The position numbers and the translations under genes are program-made. A DNA stretch of 64,000 nt from contig NC_088780.1 of assembly GCF_958450345.1 (NCBI RefSeq), positions 134,554,226 through 134,618,225 on the forward strand. The letters are read 5' to 3'. Position 1 is the first letter of the stretch, and each line of letters begins with the position of its first letter. Shown here in pieces: positions 1 through 11,664 of this stretch. The notes beneath the pieces were generated by a model. It saw nothing but the letters and a program-made list of their open reading frames with translations. It searched no databases and was not told where the DNA came from. This stretch comes from Calliphora vicina (Eukaryota; Arthropoda; Insecta; Diptera; Calliphoridae).

Positions 1-624
1 TAACCTTTATTATCAATTTAATTTTGTTTTCAAAACACCTGTTGAATTATCCATGCCTGACTTGGCTCGACATGATGGCTTGGGCTCTTCTTGCATCTAT
101 TAGCAATTTAAAATAATGCAACATTTTAATTCCATTGATATTGCTTGTTTTTTTTTTAATTTTATTTTGGTTTAATTACACACAATAATTTGCGATAACG
201 AAGAATGTTTTGTTTTGTATTTTTTAATTTCTCAACACAGGTAATAAACAAAATTCTCTCTAACTTTGTTGCTAGTATAGATAAGAATAAGAATATTGTA
301 CAATTTCAAAAATATAATGCATTACGCTCTAAATGAGATTTAAATGCACATAGAAAACTAGTGTTACATAAAAGTCCAACCGAAAGTTTCTACAGTTTTA
401 AAAAAAGAGTAAATTGATTGATTGTAAGAACCAAAAAACTGTCAAAATTATGTCAAACACAAAACAAATAACACTATTTAAATGTGTCACATAGGATATT
501 GTTCTAACATCAGCCAACGATAAATCCTTTGCCATACAATTTTTTCAGACGAAATTCTAATACAAGAAAAATTATAACTTTAGTTGTTCTAATTAGTTAA
601 TCGCCAGTGTACATAACGTATGTA

Positions 625-1589
625 CAGCTGCGGTCAAAATAATATTACGTAAAAACTGGTAAATTACTTTTTGTTGTTTTTGTATAAATTTGAACTTTCA
701 AACCTTAAAAATAATTTTGAAAATTAGATGCAAATTTTAAAGAAAAAACTACATAATATATAAATACCTAAGAAATTCATCTGCCAAAAAAATAGAACCA
801 AGCTAGAAATCGATTAAAATAAACAAAAATTAACCAGAACAAAATTTAATTTAGTAACAATTATTATGGTTTCTAACGTTCTTAACACGATATTATTAAA
901 AGTAAAATAATTGCTGTATTTTTTTTCGTATTTTTTGGCAAAAAAAGAGCCCGACCACCTCCTACCCATAAATATTCTAAAATTTTCAAAATTTTGTTTC
1001 GAACTTGTATGCCAAATATATTTTTTCATTCCCCAAAATAAATTCTTAAATATTTTTGGTTTCCTTTTACCCTTTTTGTGACTTTTGGCCATCTATTTTT
1101 AATAAAATTGTGTTTGGGGTTTCATTCTGTGCCACGACATTGACCTTTTAGCTTGAAACCCAAATTTATATCACTTTATCATTCCATAGATCATTCCTAT
1201 GGTCATAATTTCTTTGATTTATATCTGAGCATTTGATCATATAAGATTGAATTATTTATTCCACATATTCAATATATTCTTCGAATGTTATAATAGAAAA
1301 ACCATAATCAAACTATAATTTTAAAATCTGTGTGTTTGTAAGATAAGATGAATATATTATCTTAAATATTGGTTGAAATTAGATTCGGAGCACATTCTAC
1401 AGAAGTCTGATATCAAACAATATAATTTGTTTAATTATTTGACAAAAAGTGTTTTGGTACTTGAATGTTGAAAAATGGTAATGCGACTTCGGAAATTTTA
1501 CCTTTAATAGAGGATTTATATAATTTAAATTTTGTTCTTGTAATGGCGAATAACTGCAACACTAGTCGTCACTTTTGACCACCTTGCAG
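625..1589. mobile_element. Degenerate Tc1-like remnant with imperfect TIRs
   Basis: The left end reads CAGCTGCGGTCAAAATAATA after a TA dinucleotide. The right end, read inward on the minus strand, is CTGCAAGGTGGTCAAAAGTG, also next to TA. Sharing of GGTCAAAA at the same offset and TA flanks fit a Tc1/mariner element of about 965 bp. The only long frame inside (minus strand 814-1092, 92 residues, Lys/Phe-rich) shows no catalytic motif I can recognise, so the transposase is either decayed or absent. Confidence 0.45.
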
Positions 1590-2128
1590 TACATAAATGC
1601 CTGATTTTCGAAACGGTGGGCCAAGAGTGTTATGATTAAAAGCGATAAACGGTTTCGAAACCTAAAATTTATTTTTTATTTCAACGCAATGTTTTTTTTT
1701 AAAACTATTTCTAAATATCTATAAATAGTTTTATTCTGAATTAAGCTAATTTGTATGTTCAGAAATCATTATTTTTTAAACTCACATATACCACTTTTTT
1801 TGATACTAAAAAAATTTGAAAAGTTAAATTAATTTTTTGGTTTTTAATTTTATTTATTTCGATATAAATAGATTCAAATTATAATTTTATGGCGATTTTT
1901 AAAAACGAAAACAAGAATATTATATATTTTTCGACAATTTCTTACGATGGTGCTATTATTTTGACTGCACAAAATCTGGGTATTTTTCAAAAATAGCATA
2001 AAATTGATTGAAAAGTTAATATTTCTTAAAGAAACTTTACTCATAGAAGAAATAGACATTAATTAATGATCTTATATTATATTTAATTAAAATTACTATG
2101 GAAATAAAAATATTTCCCATGTTAATTG

Positions 2129-2403
2129 CAGAGACCTGCGCCGACTAAATTTCACGGCGGCGGCAGCTGACTCCAAAAAAGGTAGGCGGCTATCCGGCTG
2201 TCAGCCGACTAGAGAATAACTACTAAAATTCTAAATAATTAAAAATTTGAAAAAAGTGAAATTCTGAAAATTTTATGAAATTACTAAGGAACTTTTATCA
2301 AAAACGGCGGCTATTTTCAAGCCGAAAATATTACGGCGGCAGCTTTGAAAATTTATCGGCGGCTCGGCTCAGCCGGCTTACTGCCGTTCGGCGCAGGTCT
2401 CTG
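2129..2403. mobile_element. 275-bp hAT-type MITE with perfect TIRs and 8-bp TSD
   Basis: Perfect 16-bp terminal inverted repeats (CAGAGACCTGCGCCGA) lie at 2129-2144 and 2388-2403. They are flanked by an exact 8-bp target duplication, GTTAATTG, at 2121-2128 and 2404-2411. The interior is rich in CGGCGGC and GCCGGC, far more GC-rich than the neighbourhood, and has no coding frame. An 8-bp duplication points to hAT-type mobilisation in trans. A related fragment with GGCACAGGTCTC lies near 32385-32440. Confidence 0.85.
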
Positions 2404-3945
2404 GTTAATTGCTTTAAGGTTCTGTGGTGCTATTATTTTGAACGGCACTGTATGTGCAAGTCAACTAAATGATGATAACATTTCTATTGTAACATTAATC
2501 GATAACACCATTAAACAATTTAGAAAAATATATAAATTATTTTCTAATTTTTTCCACAATCATAAAAAACTATTACATACTAATAAAGTATGTTGTTCCA
2601 AAAACCTCTATACATCTAAAAACAAAGGCATTAGTAAATAGAAACTGGTATTTCACAAGGGCGATAAAACAATAAAATAAGTGCATGTTCCGATATCACT
2701 CTCCCATTCCCCCCAAACAATAACTTTCAATTGAATTTTACAATATCTTTTTTACTTTTCGTATTGAAAATACATATATATACTATGTTTCATTAATTTA
2801 TTATTTGAATACGGAATTGAAATCATTCTGAATGAATCGTTTCCATTACGTAGTTATTATTTCGATCGATTTTTTGTATCTACTCGTATCCCATTAGAAT
2901 TTGTCAATTGCTAAAATATTTAAAAAATCCGTTTTAACAATTTTAATTTTACGTTTTGTAAACAAGTTTTTGGGAAAGGAATTTTAAGTGGTTTCATTCC
3001 GTAAAATAAATTCGTTTTACTTTTTCTGAAGTAAAATACGGAATTAACTCCACGTTCGATCGGAATGGAATTCTGTTTTGAGTTGTGGATCTCACAGTTA
3101 GAAAGTCGCCTATTGTATTTGTAGCTACAAAAATTTTACATCTGTCAAATAAATAACCATTTAAGTTAACAGCAGTGCTATTACAGCACTGTTAAGAATG
3201 TTCATAGAAATATGAAACACAAAAACAATCACTATACAAACAAAAAAGTGTAAATAAAATAAACACACAAACACCGAAAGTAATTTGCAAAATTTAACAT
3301 TAAAATGAAATGCAGAATTACCACAGAAACTCCTCTTTCGCCCTTGATCCAAAAACAATATACACTAAAGAACTGAGTTAAAAATAAATGAAAAACCTAT
3401 AATAATGTGATTTTCTTAATTTTTAACTTTTTGACAAACACAACCAAAATTTAAAGGGTAAAAAGAAATTCAAAAGCAGGGAAAAGGAACAAACAAAAAG
3501 AAATAAAAAAGAACAAATGTTTTTGGTGGTTGAATGGCAGACAGTTGGGTGGCAATTTTATTAAAAATAAATGGAAAACGAAAAAATGTTGAATTTTGGT
3601 TAATGCGTCATATATAAACACACTCACTCATAAACCTCCTCCACTAATTATTTTCAACACTATTCTATTTTTCTTCTTTACTTTGCCTTTTACCCGTGTT
3701 GTTTCGTTGGTTGGCTTTTTTTTCGTTTTTGCTAAAATACTCACAGCAAGAAACAACAATTTGTTCTAGTCCAAAACAAGAAAATAAAACTACTCCACCC
3801 AAAAAAAATAAAAACTCAATACAAAAAATATATGTATGTGAAAAAAAACAAGAACAAAAAAGAATTTGTGTAAATTGTTTCTTCTACTTTTCAATTTTTA
3901 CGGGCATTTGTATTTTTTTTTAATTTCTTATTTTCTGCTACTTAC

Positions 3946-4045
3946 TTGTGGATGAGACTTCTTGAGTTGCGTTGCCGCCATTCTTAGTGGCTGCAGCCTC
4001 CTCAGTAGCAGCGGCAGGAGTTAGATTGGAGTTTTCAGTTTCCAT
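3946..4045 (-). CDS. First coding exon of an unrecognised minus-strand gene (partial)
   Basis: On the minus strand an ATG at 4045-4043 opens a 100-nt reading frame that ends at a textbook donor (GTAAGT, 3945-3940). It encodes 33 residues plus one base: METENSNLTPAAATEE at the start, then an Ala/Thr/Asn-rich stretch ending QEVSST. GC content and alanine-rich codons contrast sharply with the AT-rich surroundings. The upstream minus-strand DNA (4046 to about 4430) is moderately GC-rich and looks like a 5' UTR. A disordered, low-complexity N-terminus of this kind precedes folded domains in many fly proteins, so it does not identify the gene. The next exon was not recognised in 1-3940 and is probably outside the window. 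Confidence 0.55.
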
Positions 4046-4430
4046 TTTCTTTTTTTTTAATCCGTATGAAAAGAAATTCTGTTTTTTTTAATGAGTGTTT
4101 TTGCTTTTCTTTCAAACTTCTTTTAACGGTTTCTTTGTTGGCGTTAATTTAGAAAAAACCCGCTTCTATTTTTTTTGACAATTTTTTTCTGCACTGTTAT
4201 CCAGTTTTCTTCTGTTATTTTCTGCGGCAAAACCACGTTTTTTTCCGTTCGTTGGAGCTCTCTTCTGATCGGCGGCACAAGCACTACTTTGGTATTTCGT
4301 TTGTTGGTCGTTTGTCTACCGTTTTGTTCTTTTCTTACCGTCAGCCGGCTTTTATCTTCCAACACCTACAGTTGTCTCTTTCTAACCTATACACCATATA
4401 CGGCGGAATAAAAATTAATTATCAAACGGC
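4046..4430 (-). promoter_or_regulatory. Probable 5' UTR and promoter-proximal DNA of the 3946-4045 exon
   Basis: This minus-strand stretch directly precedes the ATG at 4045. It has islands of higher GC (around 4250-4290 and 4340-4360) inside T-rich DNA. No TATA box or initiator could be fixed with confidence. The open frames here start at non-ATG codons and look like chance frames. The 5' UTR role is inferred from position and composition only. Confidence 0.3.
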
Positions 4431-5185
4431 TTCACCTCTTTTATTTTGTATAGTCTCTTTGTTTCGTTTTGTTCTTTTTTATAGTTATCTGCCGTTTCGC
4501 CTATTTCAATGGGGGAAAATTTATGATAGATTTCTAAATAACTTGTTTTTTCTATTTTTTTTTTTGGCAATTATGTCAATACATTATTTGTTTTTTAAAT
4601 GAAAACCTACTTGTTTAAACTTTTATTTGAGAGGGGTTGGTTTGTTTTACACTTTGTTTTTTTAGTGAAAAATAAAATTTACGTCAGCCACAGAAATAGA
4701 ACTGTATGTATTGTTGTATGTGAAGATTTTTTTCTGCACTGTTGGAAAACTAAGTACTATTTAGTTTTATTTAGTCAGATACTGAAAAGGTACTAAATTA
4801 AATCAAAATGCAATTATTTATTGCACAGAAAAAATGATAACCATTGGCTTTTAGAATGCAGCTAGCAATAAATAATAATTTAGAAAAAATTCTAAAAAAT
4901 AGTGGTTTTTTGATTAAAATATGTTAACATGTTATTTTATTTTTTAAATGGTTTTCTTCTTGTTTGTATGGTTGATGGATAAAAATCTAATCTGTAATCG
5001 CTTATACATATTATTGGTATTTAAGTTACACTAATCACTCTAACCATTTCAAACATCCGAATTTGTTTATTGAAATGCATCATAGATATATTTCATACAT
5101 TTATTCTGCAAGCACTTTATTTTATACTACGCTAAAAATTCTTTATTAATAGAGGAATTTGATAATAATAATTTTTATACTATAC
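4431..5185. other. AT-rich intergenic DNA, nothing recognised
   Basis: T-rich and A-rich runs with short chance frames only. No splice-consistent exon, RNA gene or repeat end was recognised. Confidence 0.4.
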
Positions 5186-5474
5186 TAGTTGATCGCCCCG
5201 GCTTCGCCCGGTAGCATTTACTAATGTTAGTTCTTCAAGTTACTCCAACCCACGCACACCAACCTGTTCTTATTTATTTGCAAATAAAATATCTAAATTT
5301 GTACTGCATACTTTAGTGAGCTTTTTTATTACAGTTGACTGGACTCACAAAAAAGTATTTCCGAGTTCTACCTGAAAATTTCGAATGGAATAAAAAAAAA
5401 TCAGCCAAATCGCTCCAGCCGTTCTCACGTGATGACATTACATACATGGACCATTTCATTTTTATATATATAGA
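5186..5474 (+). repeat. Non-LTR/SINE-type 3' tail
   Basis: It begins with the GC-rich GATCGCCCCGGCTTCGCCCG and ends with an AAATCGCTCCAGCCGTTCTC block, then a CATACAT run and a (TA)n tail at 5463-5474. This layout, a conserved CCAGCCGTTCTC block close to a short simple-repeat tail, is familiar from 3' ends of RTE/CR1-type non-LTR retrotransposons and SINEs that borrow them. About 290 bp remain and there is no coding capacity. The family is uncertain. Confidence 0.55.
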
Positions 5475-6409
5475 TTAATGTATAAAATGTACCACAAAGA
5501 GGGATCAATTTCACCCCTTATACGTTCAAATTTCTAAAGAGTGCCAAAGTCCACTTGAATTTTTTTAGAAGGACTACAATTCCATTTAAATTAAATTTCT
5601 TGGATATGGGATACAAAAAGTACTAAAACTTTGGTTTCGCTCTCCCAAAAGTTCAAATTTGAGAAAAATGTTTGTGTGAGAAAATTCGAAAATCGGATTT
5701 ACGAATAGATTAGGTCTATTCGGTGTAGTATTTTAGTTGTCTAAAACCATCTTCATGATATTTCCTTTCCAATGAAACCGGCTTGGAGCTAATCGTTTGA
5801 ATGGTCTCAGAGTTACAGAAATATTAGTCATAAAGTCTTTAAAAAAAAGATATTTAAAAATGATTGACCAATTTTTTAAAGTGGATTGATATTTGTTTAT
5901 ATTTTTAATTCTTTAATCAAAAATAAAGTTTTGGTTTTCATAAGCGCAACACTGAGAAATTTAAAATGGATAAACAGAATTACTATTTTTATTGAATGGA
6001 GTTAATGGAATCTGAAGAAGCCAAAACAAAATCAATAGGTATTGTAACTATGGAATCAAAACCTTCAAGATTTTAATTAAATTCTGAAGAAAACAGTTAA
6101 AGCAAAGGACATAAAATATTCAATTCTTTTTTTATGAATTAATAAATTATGTTTTTTGCTTTTAATTAAATTTATATTTTTCATATACATTTTTCAATTT
6201 AACGCACATTTTATATGATTTACTACATTGAATCACAACCATGCTAGTTTGTTTAGTTTTCTGCTTATTTGCTGAATAGAAAGAGACACATATGTACACT
6301 TTGCAACATGAACATATTAGTTGGACAGAGAGCAATAGAGAAGAGGGCATTAAAAACACAGGGTAGCACAAGTACATAATTTTGTTTATAGTTAAAGAAA
6401 ACGGATATA

Positions 6410-7817
6410 CAGTGAGACGTCGATTATGCAGAATGGTCGGGGCCGAGAGAATTCTGGATAATCAATTTTCACGGTTTACAATTTATATATAGTTTTTCGA
6501 TAATGACATTTAAAGCTCCCTAATCCAAAGTCGTCCAATTTGGTGGAAAAACTTTCATAATAACGTTCCAATAGCAGAATGATTTTACTATCATCTTTTA
6601 GACCGATTTTCTTAAAATGCTCTCTCAGTTCTGCTACAAAATTATTGTTAAACTATTCAAAAAATAGTTGCTGTGTTACCCAAGCTTCTTTCTATATTGG
6701 CCTTATGGAAATGTCATGAACATTTTTTAAAGCTCTTGGTATAAGCTTGTGTGTACCAGCAGTATTAACGCAAACTAATGTGGTTAGTCTCTGCTTTGAG
6801 GCCTTGTTCCATTCTATGAAATTTTCATTATGGCAAGCCAAACTGCTCTCAACTGGTTCCTTCCGGAACCATTCATAAACTGCAAAATCTACTTTTGGTT
6901 CTTCAGCAGTCTTTAACGTTGTTCGATTTCGAAAGCCAACAGAATCACTTTGTTTTTTATAATATTGTTACGAAATTGTACTTGAATTCAAATATAACGA
7001 TTTTAAGGGCTGATTTAAAAGTAGCATAATGCTTTCAAATAACAGTGCTGTAATAGCAAACTGTAACATATCTGTGGGCATTATTAAATTAAAGCTTTCA
7101 GTTGACCATTGATCGTAAGTTGGCAACGCTGTTTGAATTCGAATATTCAGTTAAAGAACATTGTGGAAAGTACACCACAGATGGCGTATGATTTAGAATA
7201 TTCGAACTTTGACAGTTAAAGAGCAATCTAGAGTGCAGATGGCAGTGTTATAAATAGTGGCAGAGGTTGCAGTCGTTGGTGAGTTTATCAGAGACGCTTT
7301 TCGAATAAACATCATCTGAGTGCCTTTAAGTGTGTTGTGTTTTTCAAGTAAATTCGTGTACATTATAAATTGTGTCTGTAATTCTGAGAATTTATAAACG
7401 TGTATTAAAAAAACATTGAGTGACTATTTAATTCTGTTGTTGTACATTTTAAATAAATAAAGAGTTGTTACAATTTTTAAACTACTAAACGGCTTTTATT
7501 TGCAATCAAAAGTATCCGGTTTATTTAAAGGAAATAAACCAACGTTTTGAAAAGGTTAAAACGTAACAATATCTAACACTTCTCGCACTTCTCAAATTTC
7601 TAAATTAAACACGTGTAAATATGTATATGCGAATCATCGTATGTAATCGAGGGAATTCCCCTTTTTCGTTTTATTCACATCGTGTTGGATTGTTCAACAA
7701 TAATCGAAAAAAAAATTATGCTCATAATCCCAAATAATAGAGGTAATATTTTCTTTTACTTTCCCGGATAATTGTTGTTGCCGGTTAATCGACTCCCGAA
7801 TAATCGAGGCCTCACTG
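6410..7817 (-). mobile_element. pogo/jerky-like DNA transposon relic, split by a solo LTR
   Basis: Terminal repeats CAGTGAGACGTCGATTAT (6410 on) and, inward from 7817, CAGTGAGGCCTCGATTAT are each flanked by TA. TIRs of the CAGT...CTCGATTAT type are characteristic of pogo/Tigger/jerky-like elements. Minus-strand translation of about 6960-6490 gives broken stretches such as SKQRLTTLVCVNTAGTHKL and NNFVAELREHFKKIGL, which fit the DDE region of that family, with at least two in-frame stops. The element is dead. It is interrupted by the LTR at 6966-7568. Confidence 0.75.
6966..7568 (+). mobile_element. Ty3/Gypsy-type solo LTR (603 bp)
   Basis: It starts TGTTACGAAATTG and ends ACGTAACA, giving TG...CA termini within a TGTTACG/CGTAACA inverted end. 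It is flanked by a 4-bp direct repeat ATAT (6962-6965 and 7569-7572). Inside are a TATAAATAGTGG promoter-like block near 7250, a downstream CAGT-rich start region, and AATAAA motifs near 7450. No internal retroviral-type coding region follows, so it looks like a solo LTR left by LTR-LTR recombination. It sits inside the pogo-like relic and is therefore younger. Confidence 0.75.
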
Positions 7818-8663
7818 TAATTAGCAAGTAGTACTAAAAATGTTTAACGGATGGTTTACTTGAAAATAATAATGAAATTACTAATTCCAAAAATAACAAT
7901 TTAGTTTATGTGTTTAAATAGTTTTTTAGTATGTAAATGCTGTTAATTGTACAATGTAGAAAATATTTAGTATATTTATATAATATAGCCAAAATGGCTA
8001 ATATTTTTTGTGATTATTAAAAAAATTTTTCTATTAATTCAATAAGAATGAATTAAGTTTATGTGCTAAAATTTGATTGAGAATTGTCAAGTAGTGTTAA
8101 ATAGAAATCAGTTGTAATATAAATTTTCAAAAATAACAATTTTAGAATTTTATTGTTATTTGAATACAAAAAGTTTTTTTTTGTAATTTCACAATGACAT
8201 TGTCCATTCAAAAATACATTGACCAATACAATTCTGTTTACCTACAGACCTATATTTTTTTATTACAAATATTTACACTTCGTTGTATTCTTAGTGCTGA
8301 ATATGATACTCAGACAAGTCGTAAATATTGTTCAGTTAAAGTTTTGCTCTATTATGTCATTTTCAATAATTAAAATATTTAAACTAGAAATTCAATACCT
8401 GTAGCTATAATTATTTGACAAATACATTTGAACAAATATTGCAATATGAAATTATAAAAAAATACAACTGCAGAAGTATTTAAAAGAAATATTCTTCAAT
8501 TTTGATGCATTTTGAAATAAAATATAATTAATTACATTGTTGGTGCTATTAAAGAAAATGTATTATTTGAATTGAAAATAATTGTGTAAAGTAATTGGCA
8601 TTTAAGTAATTAAGAATTTAAAACACAAAATTTATCCTCGAACATAAAGAAATTGTGTATTCG
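7818..8663. other. AT-rich DNA, nothing recognised
   Basis: Only very AT-rich sequence with short chance frames. No repeat termini, RNA gene or exon was recognised. Confidence 0.4.
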
Positions 8664-8850
8664 TAACTTATGAAGCTGGTGCCGGATTTTTTTTTGATTT
8701 AAGATTCATTTGAAAGATAATTATGAAAAAAGTGTTTTCATTAAATATTAAAAAAATATTACAAACAAATTAATTTGGCTAGTCTGGAGAGGATATAATT
8801 ATCATTCAAATGATTCTTAAATCAATAATTTCCGACAACAGCTTCATAAC
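8664..8850. repeat. Imperfect foldback repeat (~190 bp)
   Basis: The left arm (8664 to about 8727) contains TTATGAAGCTGGTGCCGG, then TTGATTTAAGATTCATTTG. The right arm (about 8795-8850) is its inverted counterpart, ending CAGCTTCATAAC. The arms are 55-60 bp with scattered mismatches. This is consistent with an old palindromic MITE. Confidence 0.6.
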
Positions 8851-9024
8851 ATTAAAAGTACCATGTAAATTTTCTTGATTTTTAATAAAAGTTTAAATCG
8901 TGAATAAAATTGCGAGTTTTTCGAGATTTAAAAGAATAAAAATGGAAATGGAATGTATGTGTTTACCGAATATAGTCTAAATCTGATAAAAAATCCGTAT
9001 CCCCCAAATAACTTACAAACATGA

Positions 9025-9775
9025 TTGGCCTATTTTTGATCTATATCTGAATTACTAAGTCATTAATATAGACAATATGGATATCCAATGATAGATATTT
9101 CAAAGTCCATTGGAACGATGTATATATTGGACCTACAATGCACAGTGGGGCAGAATCGAAATTTTTTTCTAATCGTCTGGTCCGATCGGGATAAAATTTA
9201 ACGTGGGCGTAGCCAAGGAGCATTAAAATGGGCGGTACAAATACTCCAGGGGCTCAAAGTAGGGTACCTTCGACATGTGAAATTTTTAAACACGTGCCAT
9301 TTTTTTGTTTCCCATCCGATTTCAAAGATTTTAATATTTTTTAAAAGTACTCGTCCAAAAGTCGAAAGTTCGAAAAGTCGACTTTTGAAAAAACGGAAAA
9401 AGTCGAAAAGTCGACTTTTTGTTTCAGCTATAGAACCCTAGTATGTACATATATTTTAAGATATATTTTTAGATGCAAATTTAGTTTCATGAATTAATAG
9501 CTATTAGCATCTATATTGGAAAGAAAATAAGTTAAAAAAAAATCGATGTGGCATTGAAAGCGCCTTTCAAAAATTTAGAAAAAAAATCATTAAAACCTTG
9601 AAAAAAGGACATTTTTCTCCTTTGATCTAGGTCACCAAATACTGAACCCAGAATAAAAATTATCTAAAAATGAATTAAACTTTTATTTTATTGTAGTTGG
9701 GAACAGCTACAACATTTTTTGAGGCCACCCTAATGTACATATGTATTGTACATATATCACACAGTGGGGCCCTCC
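9025..9775. repeat. Composite of dispersed-repeat fragments
   Basis: 9025-9140 is an inverted fragment of the repeat also seen at 19845-19960 and 22245-22385 (shared TGGACCTACAATG and a block around ATGACTTAG). A CACAGTGGGGC terminus starts near 9140, and a second CACAGTGGGGC lies near 9760. 9340-9430 holds repeated AAAGTCGACTTTT units. 9725-9732 is a lone CCACCCTA end matching the termini of the foldback elements at 14171 and 22617. No coding sequence was seen. Confidence 0.45.
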
Positions 9776-11012
9776 AGTACCTTTAAGATTGGACACAAAT
9801 GTTTCCTCAATATTCCCCATATCTTAAATACTGAAATTTCAATTAATGGAAAACACTTGTGTTGACTTTATTATTATTATTTTTTTGTTGTATTTTGTGA
9901 TAAATACGATTAAAACGTTTAATACTCGTCTAGAGAGGTGGAGTAGAAAGAAGATCAAAACGAAATATATTAAATACCCAAGAACAAATTATTTGAAATA
10001 TGTATGTATGTATAAATTTTATTTTACGAATAATACAAATAAGATTAATTTCATTATCAATAAAATGAAAATGTCATCAAATTTTATGCTTATAAAAGAC
10101 AGTTTCACACTCCATTAAAAAGAGAACAATACAAATTGTTCCTTTTTATTGTTGTTTTAAATGTAATAGTCCACTTTTATGCTGATGATGATCATCATCA
10201 CATCACTTGATGTTGATTATTTACATTGCCACCTATTGTTGGTTTTCGATTGAGGGAATACCTGTGGCAAAATACTTTTTATTATTATTTTGTTTATTGT
10301 TGTTGACACACGTCTGCTGCAATTGTTTTCTATTTAGTCATGTCTGAGTTGCACATACTCATACTAATACACACTTGTCACTCGATCGATAGATGGAGAC
10401 TCTTTCTCTATACCACCTATATATTGTATAGATCTCTTATAAAGGTTGTTGCTGTTGGTGTTTTTTTATTCCTTTTCTTGTTGATGAATGATTGATGTAA
10501 CAATGGAAATAAATAAATAGTAAAGTATTCGTGTAAACAAGTGTAATTAATAATAAACTTAACATGGAAAAAAATTAACTATCGTCCAAAGTGGAGTAAA
10601 AGATCGCCTGGTGTAAAATTGAGAAAATGTTAGAGCATTTTGTATCATTTCACTCAAAGTGTTTAGTGAGTGTATGTGTGAAATAGTGGGTGGCTTTCAT
10701 CTTAAAAATATAGTGTTTTTAGCGTTTTTAATCGATTCTTATAAGAAATCAGTTACTCAAAATATTTATATGAATATTAAAGCATCCGAAATATACCCAA
10801 TTTTATTCCAGGTATTTATTTGAAATGTGAAAAAAGTTTAGACCTATGTATGTATTTCATATCAGCCAAATTCGAAATTTTAATCAAGGAACGGAACTAT
10901 ATCAAATTTTATCTATTTTATTGGCGTGATTTATTCAGCTGGGTCGATTTTAATGATTTTTTGGATTTAACCTTTTGACGACTTCCTTAACATTTTACAT
11001 AAGTATGGTCAA
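9776..11012. other. Intergenic DNA with a less AT-rich block, no gene seen
   Basis: About 10150-10500 is somewhat less AT-rich and lower in stops than its surroundings. It contains GATGATGATCATCATCATC and clusters of short unique motifs. Lying about 3 kb upstream of the bHLH gene, it could be regulatory, but nothing in the sequence proves that. Confidence 0.25.
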
Positions 11013-11215
11013 TTACATGTCATCGTACGTGACATTTGTACACCTATAGAGTAGAATATATTTTGCAAAAATAAGAGTATCTGAAAAATAATTTGGTCTT
11101 ATGTTCCATTCCGAGGGTACTATATTTTAGAATAATAAAAAGTTCTTTCGAAACATTGTGGTCCAAAATTATCGAGTGAAATAAGGGTATATCGTACGTG
11201 ACATAAAACGGAAGT
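11013..11215. repeat. Repeat with terminal CGTACGTGACA motifs
   Basis: TCGTACGTGACA occurs near both ends (about 11033 and 11195). The interior matches, in inverted orientation, the segment at 28665-28845 (shared AAAAAGTTCTTTCGAAA and TAAGAGTATCTGAAA blocks). Both copies have a GTCAATTAC or GCAATTCCA outer end. It is non-coding. Confidence 0.55.
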
Positions 11216-11664
11216 AATTTTGAGGTACATGCAATTTTGCAAAGTATACCAATTAAAAAAAATTAAATATAGTCAGTTTAAACTATTATTTTTGCCCTTA
11301 AAATGTAGTAATAAGCACTAATAAGCTCATAGTAACATTTTTATGGTTTCTCCAATTAAAATCATCTTGAAAAAATTGCCTAAAGTTCTAGGTATTTTTT
11401 GTAATGAATTTGAATAACAAAAAACTAGAGTGCTTCAATAAGAATTAATAACACTGTCCAAGGCAATGTTGAGTAGAGTAGAATAAACTTATAGTCCAGC
11501 TGGTCTGAACTTTTTTTACAGTGGGTCAAAGATTTAATTTTTTGATCGAAGGGAGCATTATACTAACTGAAAAAATGTTGAAAGTTAATATCTGAGAGAA
11601 TTCTTATGGTCGGAGTTATATTATGGAATTTTATGGGGATCATTTTTGTGGAAGATCTTAACCC

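Larger units (their letters stand above)
1..3939 (-). other. Presumed first intron of the gene starting at 4045 (to window edge)
   Basis: This lies downstream (minus sense) of the donor at 3945-3940. It is very AT-rich with many stops in all frames. The only structures I can define are the Tc1-like remnant at 625-1589 and the MITE at 2129-2403. No second exon was recognised. Confidence 0.4.

Noticed and set aside
814..1092. 92-codon minus-strand frame as a gene
   Set aside because: It lies inside a TIR-bounded remnant and has no recognisable catalytic or DNA-binding motif; kept only as part of the element.
2090..2420. GC-rich coding exon
   Set aside because: The GC-rich block is exactly bounded by perfect TIRs and an 8-bp duplication, so it is a MITE and not an exon.
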